Source: Arthrobacter sp. 18067 (GTDB taxonomy: Bacteria > Actinomycetota > Actinomycetes > Actinomycetales > Micrococcaceae). From it: a DNA stretch of 64,000 nucleotides. Positions within the stretch are counted from its first letter, which is position 1, and every line of letters starts with the position of its first letter. Positions 56,718 through 64,000 of this stretch are shown piece after piece. The stretch is from the NCBI RefSeq assembly GCF_902706295.1, contig NZ_CACSJJ010000002.1:62001-126000 (forward strand), given 5' to 3'. The notes under the pieces are model-generated. The model ran no database searches and had not been told where the DNA came from. It saw nothing but the letters and a program-made list of their open reading frames with translations. A program made the translations under genes and the position numbers.

Positions 56718-57581
56718 ATGATGCTACATGCCGCAACCCCAGCAGTTCGCCCCACTGCAGCGGGGGTTGGGATCCGAGCCGAGTCTGGTTCCCGGAAGGG
56801 CCGCGCGGCTGCAGAACCTCCAAATAGTGACCCGGATGACGTCCTCTTGGTTGATTTGGTGCGACAGGGGGACTCCGCAGCCTTCGGCGTGCTGTACGGG
56901 CGCTATGTAGCCGTGGCGGGCTATGTGGCACGTGCCGAAACTGACAATTCGAGCGACGCCGAGGACGTGGTTGCGGAGGCGTTCGCCGCAGTCCTGGAGG
57001 CACTGTCTGCAGGTAAGGGGCCCAGGGAGTCCTTCCAGGCGTATTTGACTACAACGGTGCGGCGGATGGCCCATCGCCGGAACATCCGCAGTCGGCGGAC
57101 TGCAACCCTGGGCTATGGCAGCGCGATGGATGTCCTGGTTTTGGACGACAACTCAAGCATCAGGGTCCTTGAGTCGACGATTATGATGCGCGCGTTCCGT
57201 TCTTTGCCCGTGCGCTGGCGGGCCGTCTTGTGGTGTGTCGAGGTGGAGGGCCTTAAGCCGGCGGCCACAGGCCGGGTCATGGAACTGAGTCCCAACGGGG
57301 TGTCTTCCCTGTTGATCAGGGCAAGGGAGGGCCTGCGGCAGGCATATCTTCAAGAGCACATAGCCCAGGCCCCCAACGATCCTTGCGTCGACTTCTCCCG
57401 GCATCTGGGAAAGTTCGTGAGGAACGCCGTGCGCAAAGCTGCGCGTGAGCGCGTTGATCACCACGTGGCCGATTGCCGTCGTTGCGCCGATTCGCTGGAC
57501 TATCTCAAGGAAATCGACCAGGCCATGAGCGAGCGACCCAAAAGCGGAGCCGTCACGTTGGCCCTCGGCTGGAGCGGCTGA
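56718..57581 (+). CDS. ECF-like sigma factor fused to zinc-finger domain
   Basis: A 287-residue protein with a sigma-70 region 2 (DDVLLVDLVRQGDSAAFGVL and DAEDVVAEAFAAVLEAL) and a region 4 (MRAFRSLPVRWRAVLWCVEV, then LSPNGVSSLLIRAREGLRQA). A C-terminal stretch with VDHHVADCRRCADSL is an H-x3-C-x2-C motif like the ZAS/zf-HC2 domain of anti-sigma factors. Sigma and zinc finger in one chain suggests built-in redox control. ATG 56718 has GGAAAGG upstream. No separate anti-sigma gene is nearby. Confidence 0.82.
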   Translation: MMLHAATPAVRPTAAGVGIRAESGSRKGRAAAEPPNSDPDDVLLVDLVRQGDSAAFGVLYGRYVAVAGYVARAETDNSSDAEDVVAEAFAAVLEALSAGKGPRESFQAYLTTTVRRMAHRRNIRSRRTATLGYGSAMDVLVLDDNSSIRVLESTIMMRAFRSLPVRWRAVLWCVEVEGLKPAATGRVMELSPNGVSSLLIRAREGLRQAYLQEHIAQAPNDPCVDFSRHLGKFVRNAVRKAARERVDHHVADCRRCADSLDYLKEIDQAMSERPKSGAVTLALGWSG

Positions 57582-57614
57582 TCCGGCGGCGCTCGTTGCC
57601 CACTCAATCCCTCT

Positions 57615-57636
57615 TTGTTAGTATGTAAGGACAAAC
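57615..57636. promoter_or_regulatory. Operator-like repeat A before tautomerase gene
   Basis: A 22-base stretch with TTGT at 57615, 12 bases, then ACAAAC ending at 57636. It matches repeat B (58120-58141) at 18 of 22 positions. It overlaps a -10-like TAGTAT (57619-57624), itself 17 bases after TTGCCC (57596-57601), so a bound protein should repress. Confidence 0.55.
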
Positions 57637-57652
57637 TATTTGAGGGGTGCGT

Positions 57653-58057
57653 ATGCCATTGGTTCGAATCGACGTAAATTCCGGCCGGACTGTGGAGGAA
57701 GTTGGCAAGATCAGTCGCCGTATCCACGACGCGATCCTTGCGGAGTATGGCATTCCCGAGCGTGACTACTTCCATATAGTCACAGAGCACGCTCCGGGCC
57801 AGATTTTCGCCCAGGACGCCGGGCTGGGATTTGAACGCAGTCCCGGCGTGGTGATGATTCAAATTTTCACCCAGGAGGGTCGGAGTCGGGAGGACAAGCA
57901 GTCGCTCTTCGCCGCCATTGCGGCGCAACTCGCGGAGGTGGGTGTTGCTGGGGAGGATGTCTTTCTTGGGTATATGGAAAACAGTGCCAGTGACTGGTCT
58001 TTCGGCTTTGGTCGTGCCCAATATGTCACCGGCGAGCTGGCAGTTCCGCGCAAGTAG
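57653..58057 (+). CDS. Tautomerase superfamily protein
   Basis: A 134-residue protein of the 4-oxalocrotonate tautomerase superfamily; the Pro after the start Met is the catalytic base (MPLVRIDVNSGRT). ATG 57653 is chosen for that reason, although GTG 57647 is in frame. GAGGGG lies 6 bases upstream. Landmarks are ISRRIHDAILAEYGIPERDY and SREDKQSLFAAIAAQLAEVG. It is longer than the 62-residue 4-OT, near the MSAD/cis-CaaD type. Its proximity and shared promoter repeat hint at a link to the inositol genes. Confidence 0.87.
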   Translation: MPLVRIDVNSGRTVEEVGKISRRIHDAILAEYGIPERDYFHIVTEHAPGQIFAQDAGLGFERSPGVVMIQIFTQEGRSREDKQSLFAAIAAQLAEVGVAGEDVFLGYMENSASDWSFGFGRAQYVTGELAVPRK

Positions 58058-58119
58058 GCGCCCGCGTTAGTGCGCGGAATCCTGCACGCTTTGCGGGTCC
58101 CACCACAGACTACGTCTCG

Positions 58120-58141
58120 TTGTAAATATGTCAGTACAAAC
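58120..58141. promoter_or_regulatory. Operator-like repeat B before iol operon
   Basis: A 22-base stretch with TTGTAAATATG then TCAGTACAAAC, ending at 58141. It has the same TTGT-N12-ACAA frame as repeat A 505 bases upstream. It lies 120 bases before iolC. A GntR- or LacI-type inositol repressor would be expected to bind here; none is in the window. Confidence 0.55.
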
Positions 58142-58263
58142 CTTTGACAGGACATGAATTGTGGTGCAAAGTAGTGGTTGTGGTCCCGCTCACTTGGGGG
58201 CCGGCCAGCACCGGAGCTCTCAACGTCCCGCAAGAGTTCACAACAGAAAGGTCAACGATCACC

Positions 58264-59283
58264 GTGACCCACGAACTGCTCACGATCGGGCGCATCAGCG
58301 TTGATATCTACCCGAACGACATCGGAGTGGACCTGGAGGACGTGACGTCCTTCGGTAAATACCTCGGAGGCTCGCCCTCCAACGTGGCCGTCGCGGCCGC
58401 GCGCCACGGCCGCCGCACGGGCATCATCACCCGCACTGGCGACGACGCGTTTGGCAACTATCTCCACAGGGAACTGCATAAGTTCAACGTTGATGATTCA
58501 TTCGTCGCTCCAGTCAAGGAATACCCCACGGCGGTCACCTTCTGCGCCATCAAGCCTGAGACTGACGAGTTCCCCCTGTACTTCTATGGCCGTTTCCCCA
58601 CCGCTCCGGACCTGCAGATCAAGGCTGAAGAGTTGGACCTTGACGCGATTCGGAACACCGGAATTTTCTGGTCCACCGTCACCGGACTTTGCCAGGAGCC
58701 CAGCCGCAGCGCGCACATTGCCGCTCACGAGGCGCGGCCACGCACAAGCCTCAAGGATGGCCAATTCACCATCCTGGACCTGGACTACCGGCCGATGTTC
58801 TGGGCTTCCGAAGAGGAAGCCCGCGCTGAGGTTGCGAAGATCCTCCCGCACGTGACTGTCGCGATCGGCAACGACAAGGAATGCTCTGTTGCCGTAGGTG
58901 AGGGAACGCCCGACGAGCAGGCTGACCGCCTGCTGGACGCCGGCGTCGAAATCGCCGTCGTCAAGCTCGGAGCGGAGGGTGTGATGGCCAAAACCCGTAC
59001 CGAGCGCGTTGTCTCGGCGCCCGTCCCGGTGGAGACCGTCAACGGCCTTGGGGCCGGCGATTCCTTTGGTGGCGCTTTCTGTCACGGCCTGCTGTCCGGC
59101 TGGCCGCTGTCCGAGGTCCTGGATTACGCCAACGCCTCGGGTGCGATTGTCGCCTCACGTCTCTCGTGCGCCGATGCGATGCCGACGCCGGACGAGGTCA
59201 CCTCGTTGCTTGCCGAACGCGGCCGGCCCATCCCCGGTGCGTCCGTATTGGCTGACACCCTTGCAGAAGGAGCAGTGCGTTGA
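58264..59283 (+). CDS. iolC: 5-Dehydro-2-deoxygluconokinase
   Basis: PfkB-type kinase phosphorylating 5-dehydro-2-deoxygluconate (DKG) in myo-inositol breakdown. Signatures are GGSPSNVAVAAARHGRRTG and the catalytic NGLGAGDSFGGAF. Length is 339. GTG 58264 (opening THELLTIGRISVD) is preferred; the frame extends to 58144 but those residues do not match the family. The stop shares TTGA with the next gene. Confidence 0.95.
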   Translation: MTHELLTIGRISVDIYPNDIGVDLEDVTSFGKYLGGSPSNVAVAAARHGRRTGIITRTGDDAFGNYLHRELHKFNVDDSFVAPVKEYPTAVTFCAIKPETDEFPLYFYGRFPTAPDLQIKAEELDLDAIRNTGIFWSTVTGLCQEPSRSAHIAAHEARPRTSLKDGQFTILDLDYRPMFWASEEEARAEVAKILPHVTVAIGNDKECSVAVGEGTPDEQADRLLDAGVEIAVVKLGAEGVMAKTRTERVVSAPVPVETVNGLGAGDSFGGAFCHGLLSGWPLSEVLDYANASGAIVASRLSCADAMPTPDEVTSLLAERGRPIPGASVLADTLAEGAVR

Positions 59284-60245
59284 GCCTCAACGATGACCCC
59301 CGCCGTTATGAGCACCTGAGCCGTATCCGGCTGGAGGACCCCGAGGCGGTAGCCCGCGCAGCGGCCACCCGTCGTCGCCATCCTGGCTTGAAGCACGGCA
59401 CCCAGAACTTCATCGTCGCCGCCGACCACCCAGCCCGCGGCGCTTTGTCAGTCGGTTCGGAACCGATGGCCATGGCAGACCGCCGTGACCTGCTGGACCG
59501 ACTGCAGATTGCCTTGGCCAACCCGGCAGTTGACGGCATCCTGGCCTCCCCGGACATCATGGACGACCTGTTGCTGCTCGGTGCCCTCGAAGGCAAGCTG
59601 GTCTTCGGTTCCATGAACCGTGGCGGCCTGGCCGGCCTGGTCAACGAGTTCGACGACCGCTTCACCGGACACACGGCAGCTGCCTTGCAGGCGCTGGGTG
59701 CCGATGGTGGAAAGATGCTCACCCGGATTTGCCTCGACGATCCGGACACTGTCGCAACACTCGAAGCCACGGCCAAGGCCATCGATTCCCTGGCAGAGCG
59801 CAAGCTCATTGCCATGGTGGAACCCTTCCTTTCTATTCGTGACTCACATGGCAAGGTCCGCAACGACCTCCGCGCCGACGCCGTCATCAAGTCCGTCGGC
59901 ATCGCCGAAGGCCTTGGCTCCACCAGCGCCTACACCTGGATGAAACTGCCGGTGGTGGATCAAATGGATCGCGTCATGGCCTCCACCACGCTGCCTACCG
60001 TGTTGTTGGGTGGTGACCCCACCGGGACCCAGGACGAAATTTTCGCCAGCTGGCAGGCAGCCCTCGCGTTGCCCGGCGTTCGCGGGCTGACTGTCGGGCG
60101 AACGCTGTTGTACCCGCACGACGGCGACGTGGCAGGTGCCGTCGCGACGGCCGCCTCGTTGCTGAACAACACTGCGCCCGCATCGGCCGCCGCCGTCGAA
60201 GAGCGCACGGTGTCAGACCGCATTCCAGTGAAAGTATCGGAGTAG
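59280..60245 (+). CDS. Cgl0159-type (beta/alpha)8 aldolase-like protein
   Basis: A 321-residue TIM-barrel protein related to DeoC/LacD aldolases (GTQNFIVAADHPARGAL, GDPTGTQDEIFASWQAALAL, LTVGRTLLYPHDGDV). In actinobacterial inositol clusters it sits where the DKG-phosphate aldolase IolJ would be, and probably splits DKGP to malonate semialdehyde and DHAP; this is inferred from position. The TTG start at 59280 overlaps iolC. Confidence 0.86.
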   Translation: MSLNDDPRRYEHLSRIRLEDPEAVARAAATRRRHPGLKHGTQNFIVAADHPARGALSVGSEPMAMADRRDLLDRLQIALANPAVDGILASPDIMDDLLLLGALEGKLVFGSMNRGGLAGLVNEFDDRFTGHTAAALQALGADGGKMLTRICLDDPDTVATLEATAKAIDSLAERKLIAMVEPFLSIRDSHGKVRNDLRADAVIKSVGIAEGLGSTSAYTWMKLPVVDQMDRVMASTTLPTVLLGGDPTGTQDEIFASWQAALALPGVRGLTVGRTLLYPHDGDVAGAVATAASLLNNTAPASAAAVEERTVSDRIPVKVSE

Positions 60246-60251
60246 CTAGCA

Positions 60252-62198
60252 ATGGGTACAGCAACCCGCCGGATGACCGTGGCGCAGGCCGTGGTCGAGT
60301 TCCTTTCCAAGCAGTACACCGTCGATTCCATCAATGGCGTGGAGTACCGTGCGCGGCTGATTCCGGGCACGTTCGGTATCTTCGGGCACGGCAATGTTGC
60401 AGGTGTGGGTCAGGCCCTGAAGCAATACCAGGCCACGGACCCGTCCATCATGCCGTACTACCAAGGGCGAAATGAGCAGGCCCAGGTGCACCAAGCCGTG
60501 GGTTACGCCCGGCACACGCGCCGCCGCCAGACATTCGCCATCAGCACCTCCATCGGCCCGGGTTCTTCGAACCTGCTGACCGGTGCAGCGTTGGCCACCA
60601 CCAACCGCCTGCCGGTGCTGCTGCTGCCAAGCGACACGTTTGCGACCCGCGCCGCTGACCCCGTGCTGCAGCAGTTGGAGTTGCCGTACGCGTATGACAT
60701 CACGGTCAACGATGCTTTCCGTCCTTTGTCCAAATTCTTTGACCGGGTGTCGCGGCCGGAGCAGCTGTTCTCCGCGTTCCACCATGGCCTGCGTGTTCTG
60801 ACGGACCCGGCCGAGACGGGCGCTGTCACGATTTCGCTGCCGCAGGACGTCCAGGCCGAGGCTTTTGATGTCCCGGAGGAGTTCCTGTCTGAGCGTGAAT
60901 GGCGGATCCGCCGTCCCGAGGCCGACGATGACGACGTCCGCCGCGCAGTGGAGGCCATCCGCGTCGCGAAGCGCCCGCTGATCATCGCCGGTGGCGGCGT
61001 CCTCTACGCCTACGCCAACGAGGAACTCACGAAGTTCGCTGAGCTGACCGGCATTCCGGTGGGGAACACCCAAGCAGGCGTCGGTGTACTTCCGTGGGAC
61101 CACAAGCACTCCTTGGGTGCCATCGGTTCAACGGGCACGACGGCGGCCAACGCCATCGCAGCAGAAGCTGACCTCATCATCGGAATCGGGACGCGCTACG
61201 AGGACTTCACCACGGCGTCCCGCACCGCGTTCCAGAACCCCGACGTGCGCTTCGTGAACATCAACGTCGCCCCGATCGATGCCTACAAACACGGCACCAC
61301 GCTGCCGATTGTCGCTGACGCCCGCAAGGCCTTGCTGAAGCTCAACCAGGCCTTGGGCGGTTACCGGGTTGGTGCCGACCTCGAAGAGAAGGTCGCGGCG
61401 GAGAAGAAGCGCTGGAACGCGATCGTGGACGAAGCCTTCGAGACCCGCTACACACCTTTACCGGCTCAGAACGAGATCATCGGCGCCACCAACAAGGCCA
61501 TGGATGACCAGGACGTCGTCATCTGCGCCGCCGGTTCCCTCCCCGGTGACTTGCACAAGATGTGGCGCGTCCGTGACCCGTTCGGCTACCACGTTGAGTA
61601 CGCGTACTCCTGCATGGGCTACGAAATCCCGGGCGGTTTGGGCGTCAAACGTGCAGCCCTCGCCGAAGCCGCCGCAGGCGGCGTCGACAGGGATGTGGTG
61701 GTCATGGTGGGGGACGGCTCCTACCTGATGATGCACACCGAACTGGTCACCGCCGTCGCCGAACGCATCAAGCTGATTGTGGTCCTGATCCAGAACCACG
61801 GCTACGCCTCCATTGGTTCCCTCTCCGAATCCCTCGGTTCGCAGCGCTTCGGGACGCAGTACCGGGTCCTGGACAAGGAACAGCACAGCTTCGACGCCGG
61901 TGAGAACCTTCCGATCGACCTCGCCACCAACGCAGAATCCCTCGGCGCAAGGGTTATCCGGATCGAACCGGGGGAGCACGTCATCGAAGCCCTCGGCGCC
62001 GCGATCAAGGAAGCCAAGGCGGCCCCGGAAACCGGCCCGATCGTGATCCACGTCGAGTCCGATCCTCTGTTGGACGCCCCGAGCTCCGAGTCCTGGTGGG
62101 ACGTTCCCGTCTCGCAGGTCTCGGACCTCGAATCCACCCAGCAGGCCTACAAGACCTACACAGACCACAAGAACCGCCAGCGCAAGCTGCTCGGCTGA
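60252..62198 (+). CDS. iolD: 3D-trihydroxycyclohexane-1,2-dione hydrolase
   Basis: Thiamine-diphosphate enzyme that opens the inositol ring at the diketone stage. The N-terminal PYR domain, central domain and C-terminal PP domain are all present. The TPP/Mg motif begins VGDGSYLMMHTELV and ends QNHGYASIGSL. Length is 648. ATG 60252 is 6 bases after the previous stop. The product feeds IolB then IolC. Confidence 0.96.
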   Translation: MGTATRRMTVAQAVVEFLSKQYTVDSINGVEYRARLIPGTFGIFGHGNVAGVGQALKQYQATDPSIMPYYQGRNEQAQVHQAVGYARHTRRRQTFAISTSIGPGSSNLLTGAALATTNRLPVLLLPSDTFATRAADPVLQQLELPYAYDITVNDAFRPLSKFFDRVSRPEQLFSAFHHGLRVLTDPAETGAVTISLPQDVQAEAFDVPEEFLSEREWRIRRPEADDDDVRRAVEAIRVAKRPLIIAGGGVLYAYANEELTKFAELTGIPVGNTQAGVGVLPWDHKHSLGAIGSTGTTAANAIAAEADLIIGIGTRYEDFTTASRTAFQNPDVRFVNINVAPIDAYKHGTTLPIVADARKALLKLNQALGGYRVGADLEEKVAAEKKRWNAIVDEAFETRYTPLPAQNEIIGATNKAMDDQDVVICAAGSLPGDLHKMWRVRDPFGYHVEYAYSCMGYEIPGGLGVKRAALAEAAAGGVDRDVVVMVGDGSYLMMHTELVTAVAERIKLIVVLIQNHGYASIGSLSESLGSQRFGTQYRVLDKEQHSFDAGENLPIDLATNAESLGARVIRIEPGEHVIEALGAAIKEAKAAPETGPIVIHVESDPLLDAPSSESWWDVPVSQVSDLESTQQAYKTYTDHKNRQRKLLG

Positions 62199-62227
62199 AA
62201 CCCCAAAGACTACAAGGAAGTCCGCAC

Positions 62228-63739
62228 ATGTCGACGACGACCACACTGACCACTATTCATCATTTCATCAACGGTGCTGAAACCACCGGTGTGGGCGACC
62301 GCACCCAGCCCGTCTACAACCCGGCGACCGGCCAGATCTCCGCTGAACTGCGTCTGGCCAACGAGGCAGACCTGAACGCAACCGTCGCGGCGGCCCGCGC
62401 AGCAGCTGATTCCTGGGGCGATATTTCCCTGGCCAAGCGCACCGCCGTGTTGTTCAAGTTCCGTGAACTCGTCGCAGCGCACGTGGACGAACTCGCCGAG
62501 CTGATCACTGCCGAGCACGGCAAGGTCCTCTCGGATGCGAAGGGTGAGATCGGCCGTGGCCTGGAAGTCATCGAGTTCGCTTGTGGCATTCCGCAGCTGC
62601 TCAAGGGCGATTACTCGGACCAGGTCTCCACGGGCATCGATGTCTTCTCCTTCCGCGAACCGCTGGGTGTGGTGGCTGGTATTACCCCGTTCAACTTCCC
62701 GGTCATGGTGCCGTTGTGGATGGCCCCGATGGCCATCGCCACGGGCAACGCGTTCATCCTCAAGCCCTCCGAGCGTGACCCGTCCGCCCCGATGCTGCTG
62801 GCCAAGCTCTGGAAGCAGGCCGGCTTGCCGGACGGCGTGTTCCAGGTCCTGCATGGCGGCAAGGAAACCGTCGATGGGCTGCTGACCCACCCGGACGTGG
62901 ACGGCATCAGCTTTGTCGGGTCCACCCCGATCGCCCAGTATGTCCATGAGACCGCCACCAAGCATGGCAAGCGCGTCCAAGCGCTGGGCGGGGCGAAGAA
63001 CCACGCCATCGTGATGCCCGACGCGGACCTGGACAACGCCGCCGACCACCTCGCCGCTGCCGCTTTCGGTTCCGCGGGGGAGCGCTGCATGGCCATCTCC
63101 GTCGCTGTTGCCGTAGGTGACGCCGCCGATTTGATCGTGAAGAAGGTCCAGGAACGCGCCCTGGCCATCAAGGTCGCCAACGGCACCGAACCCGACGCCG
63201 AGATGGGCCCGGTCATCACCCCGGCCTCCAAGGAACGCATCGTCAAGATCGTCACCGAAGCCGAAACCGCCGGCGCCGCGATGGTGGTGGACGGCCGCGA
63301 CCTGGTGGTCCCCGGCCACGAAGATGGTTTCTGGGTTGGGCCTACCGTGATCGACCACGTCACGGCCGAAATGACCGCGTACACCGAGGAAATCTTCGGC
63401 CCGGTCCTGGTGGTGGTCCGTGTCGCGGACTTGGACGAAGGCATCCGACTGATCAACTCAAACCCGTACGGCAACGGGACGGCGATCTTCACCTCCTCGG
63501 GTGCGAACGCCCGCAAGTTCCAGCGCTCCGTGACCGTAGGCATGGTCGGCATCAATGTGCCGCTGCCCGTCCCCGTGGCCTACCACTCCTTCGGTGGCTG
63601 GAAGAACTCCCTCTTCGGCGACAAACACATCTACGGCCCCGAAGGCGTCTCCTTCTACACCCGCGGCAAAGTCATCACCTCCCGCTGGCCCGAACCCACC
63701 CACGCCTCCGGCGCCTCCTACAACTTCCCCTCCAACTGA
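62228..63739 (+). CDS. iolA: CoA-acylating methylmalonate/malonate-semialdehyde dehydrogenase
   Basis: Turns malonate semialdehyde into acetyl-CoA and CO2 (also methylmalonate semialdehyde to propionyl-CoA). The catalytic Cys287 is in GSAGERCMAIS, and there are FNFPVMVPLWMAP and the family mark GGAKNHAIV. Length is 503. ATG 62228 has AAGGAAG upstream. It is the last chemical step of the inositol route. Confidence 0.96.
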   Translation: MSTTTTLTTIHHFINGAETTGVGDRTQPVYNPATGQISAELRLANEADLNATVAAARAAADSWGDISLAKRTAVLFKFRELVAAHVDELAELITAEHGKVLSDAKGEIGRGLEVIEFACGIPQLLKGDYSDQVSTGIDVFSFREPLGVVAGITPFNFPVMVPLWMAPMAIATGNAFILKPSERDPSAPMLLAKLWKQAGLPDGVFQVLHGGKETVDGLLTHPDVDGISFVGSTPIAQYVHETATKHGKRVQALGGAKNHAIVMPDADLDNAADHLAAAAFGSAGERCMAISVAVAVGDAADLIVKKVQERALAIKVANGTEPDAEMGPVITPASKERIVKIVTEAETAGAAMVVDGRDLVVPGHEDGFWVGPTVIDHVTAEMTAYTEEIFGPVLVVVRVADLDEGIRLINSNPYGNGTAIFTSSGANARKFQRSVTVGMVGINVPLPVPVAYHSFGGWKNSLFGDKHIYGPEGVSFYTRGKVITSRWPEPTHASGASYNFPSN

Positions 63740-63767
63740 ATCCCGCGCAAAGGAAGACAACGCTGTC

Positions 63768-64000
63768 ATGACTGATGTCGAGAACAAGCTGATTATCGGC
63801 ACTGCCCCCGACTCGTGGGGTGTCTGGTTTGCCGATGACCCCCGGCAGACTCCGTGGGAACGCTTCCTGGATGAGGTTGCGGAGTCCGGCTACAAGTGGA
63901 TTGAACTGGGCCCATACGGTTACTTGCCGAACGACCCGACGCGGTTGGCGGAGGAACTGAAGCAGCGGGACCTCAAGGTCACTGCAGGAACAGTCTTTAC
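63768..64000 (+). CDS. iolE: Inosose dehydratase-like protein (partial, runs off window)
   Basis: The first 77 codons of a TIM-barrel sugar-phosphate isomerase/epimerase-type protein: KLIIGTAPDSWGVWFADDPR, then FLDEVAESGYKWIELGPYG and LPNDPTRLAEEL. The opening matches IolE, which removes water from scyllo-inosose. ATG 63768 has AAAGGAAGA upstream. The position after iolA fits. The family also includes IolI and IolH, so the symbol is likely but not final. Confidence 0.82.
   Translation, partial: MTDVENKLIIGTAPDSWGVWFADDPRQTPWERFLDEVAESGYKWIELGPYGYLPNDPTRLAEELKQRDLKVTAGTVF

Overview
The window is a 64 kb piece of a high-GC Gram-positive chromosome. Gene content and order suggest the Micrococcaceae, probably Arthrobacter or Paenarthrobacter. 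The supporting signs are a di-heme QcrC with CtaC/D/F/E (a bcc-aa3 supercomplex), a DasR-like GntR regulator beside HPr, a CIRCE-controlled hrcA-dnaJ, many GTG/TTG starts, and DUF3043, DUF3054 and DUF3097 genes. The genus is inferred; there is no rRNA gene here to fix it.

Layout. 1-2864: tail of an unknown gene, a long hairpin, then leuS behind a Leu-rich leader peptide. 2924-6471: degV, comEA and comEC; this comEC has no C-terminal hydrolase domain. 6495-12378 (minus strand): a sortase-assembled pilus island with a class C sortase, an LPLTG major pilin, a large tip-type pilin, a newly noticed 35-codon ORF and a small membrane protein. It lies between comEC and holA. 12819-29513: a housekeeping block of holA, rpsT, an orphan PemK/MazF-like toxin, lepA, hemW, DUF4870, DUF3097, CIRCE-hrcA-dnaJ-rsmE, a GerMN lipoprotein, phoH-ybeY-corC-like-era, and an LCP ligase. 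29582-35187: an M13 metallopeptidase, leuA with its own Leu leader peptide, recO and uppS. 35203-38990 (minus strand): two tandem alpha/beta hydrolases and a flavoprotein. 39059-42921: pyrD, DUF3043, an M20 dipeptidase, and an ErpA-type Fe-S protein behind an AT-rich dyad. 43105-51908: aerobic respiration, with ctaC-ctaD-ctaF on the plus strand and ctaE-qcrC-qcrA-qcrB on the minus strand, separated by ptsH and a dasR-like gene that share a dre-type operator. 52057-57581: trpD, two Lrp/AsnC proteins, DUF3054, three VOC proteins in a row, a 16-bp tandem repeat, and an ECF-like sigma factor fused to a zinc-finger domain. 57653-64000: a tautomerase and a myo-inositol catabolic operon (iolC, a Cgl0159-type aldolase, iolD, iolA, start of iolE).

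How genes work together. leuS and leuA, 29 kb apart, each carry a short leader ORF with Leu-Leu-Leu-Ser followed by stem-loops, which suggests both are tuned by charged tRNA-Leu. The two cta/qcr operons encode one electron chain from menaquinol to oxygen. The iol genes take myo-inositol to acetyl-CoA. An 18-of-22 match between the promoters of the tautomerase gene and iolC suggests one repressor for both. The pilus genes form a self-contained surface-fibre module.

Limits: all calls come from reading translated sequence and motifs by eye. No database search, folding program or genome comparison was run.
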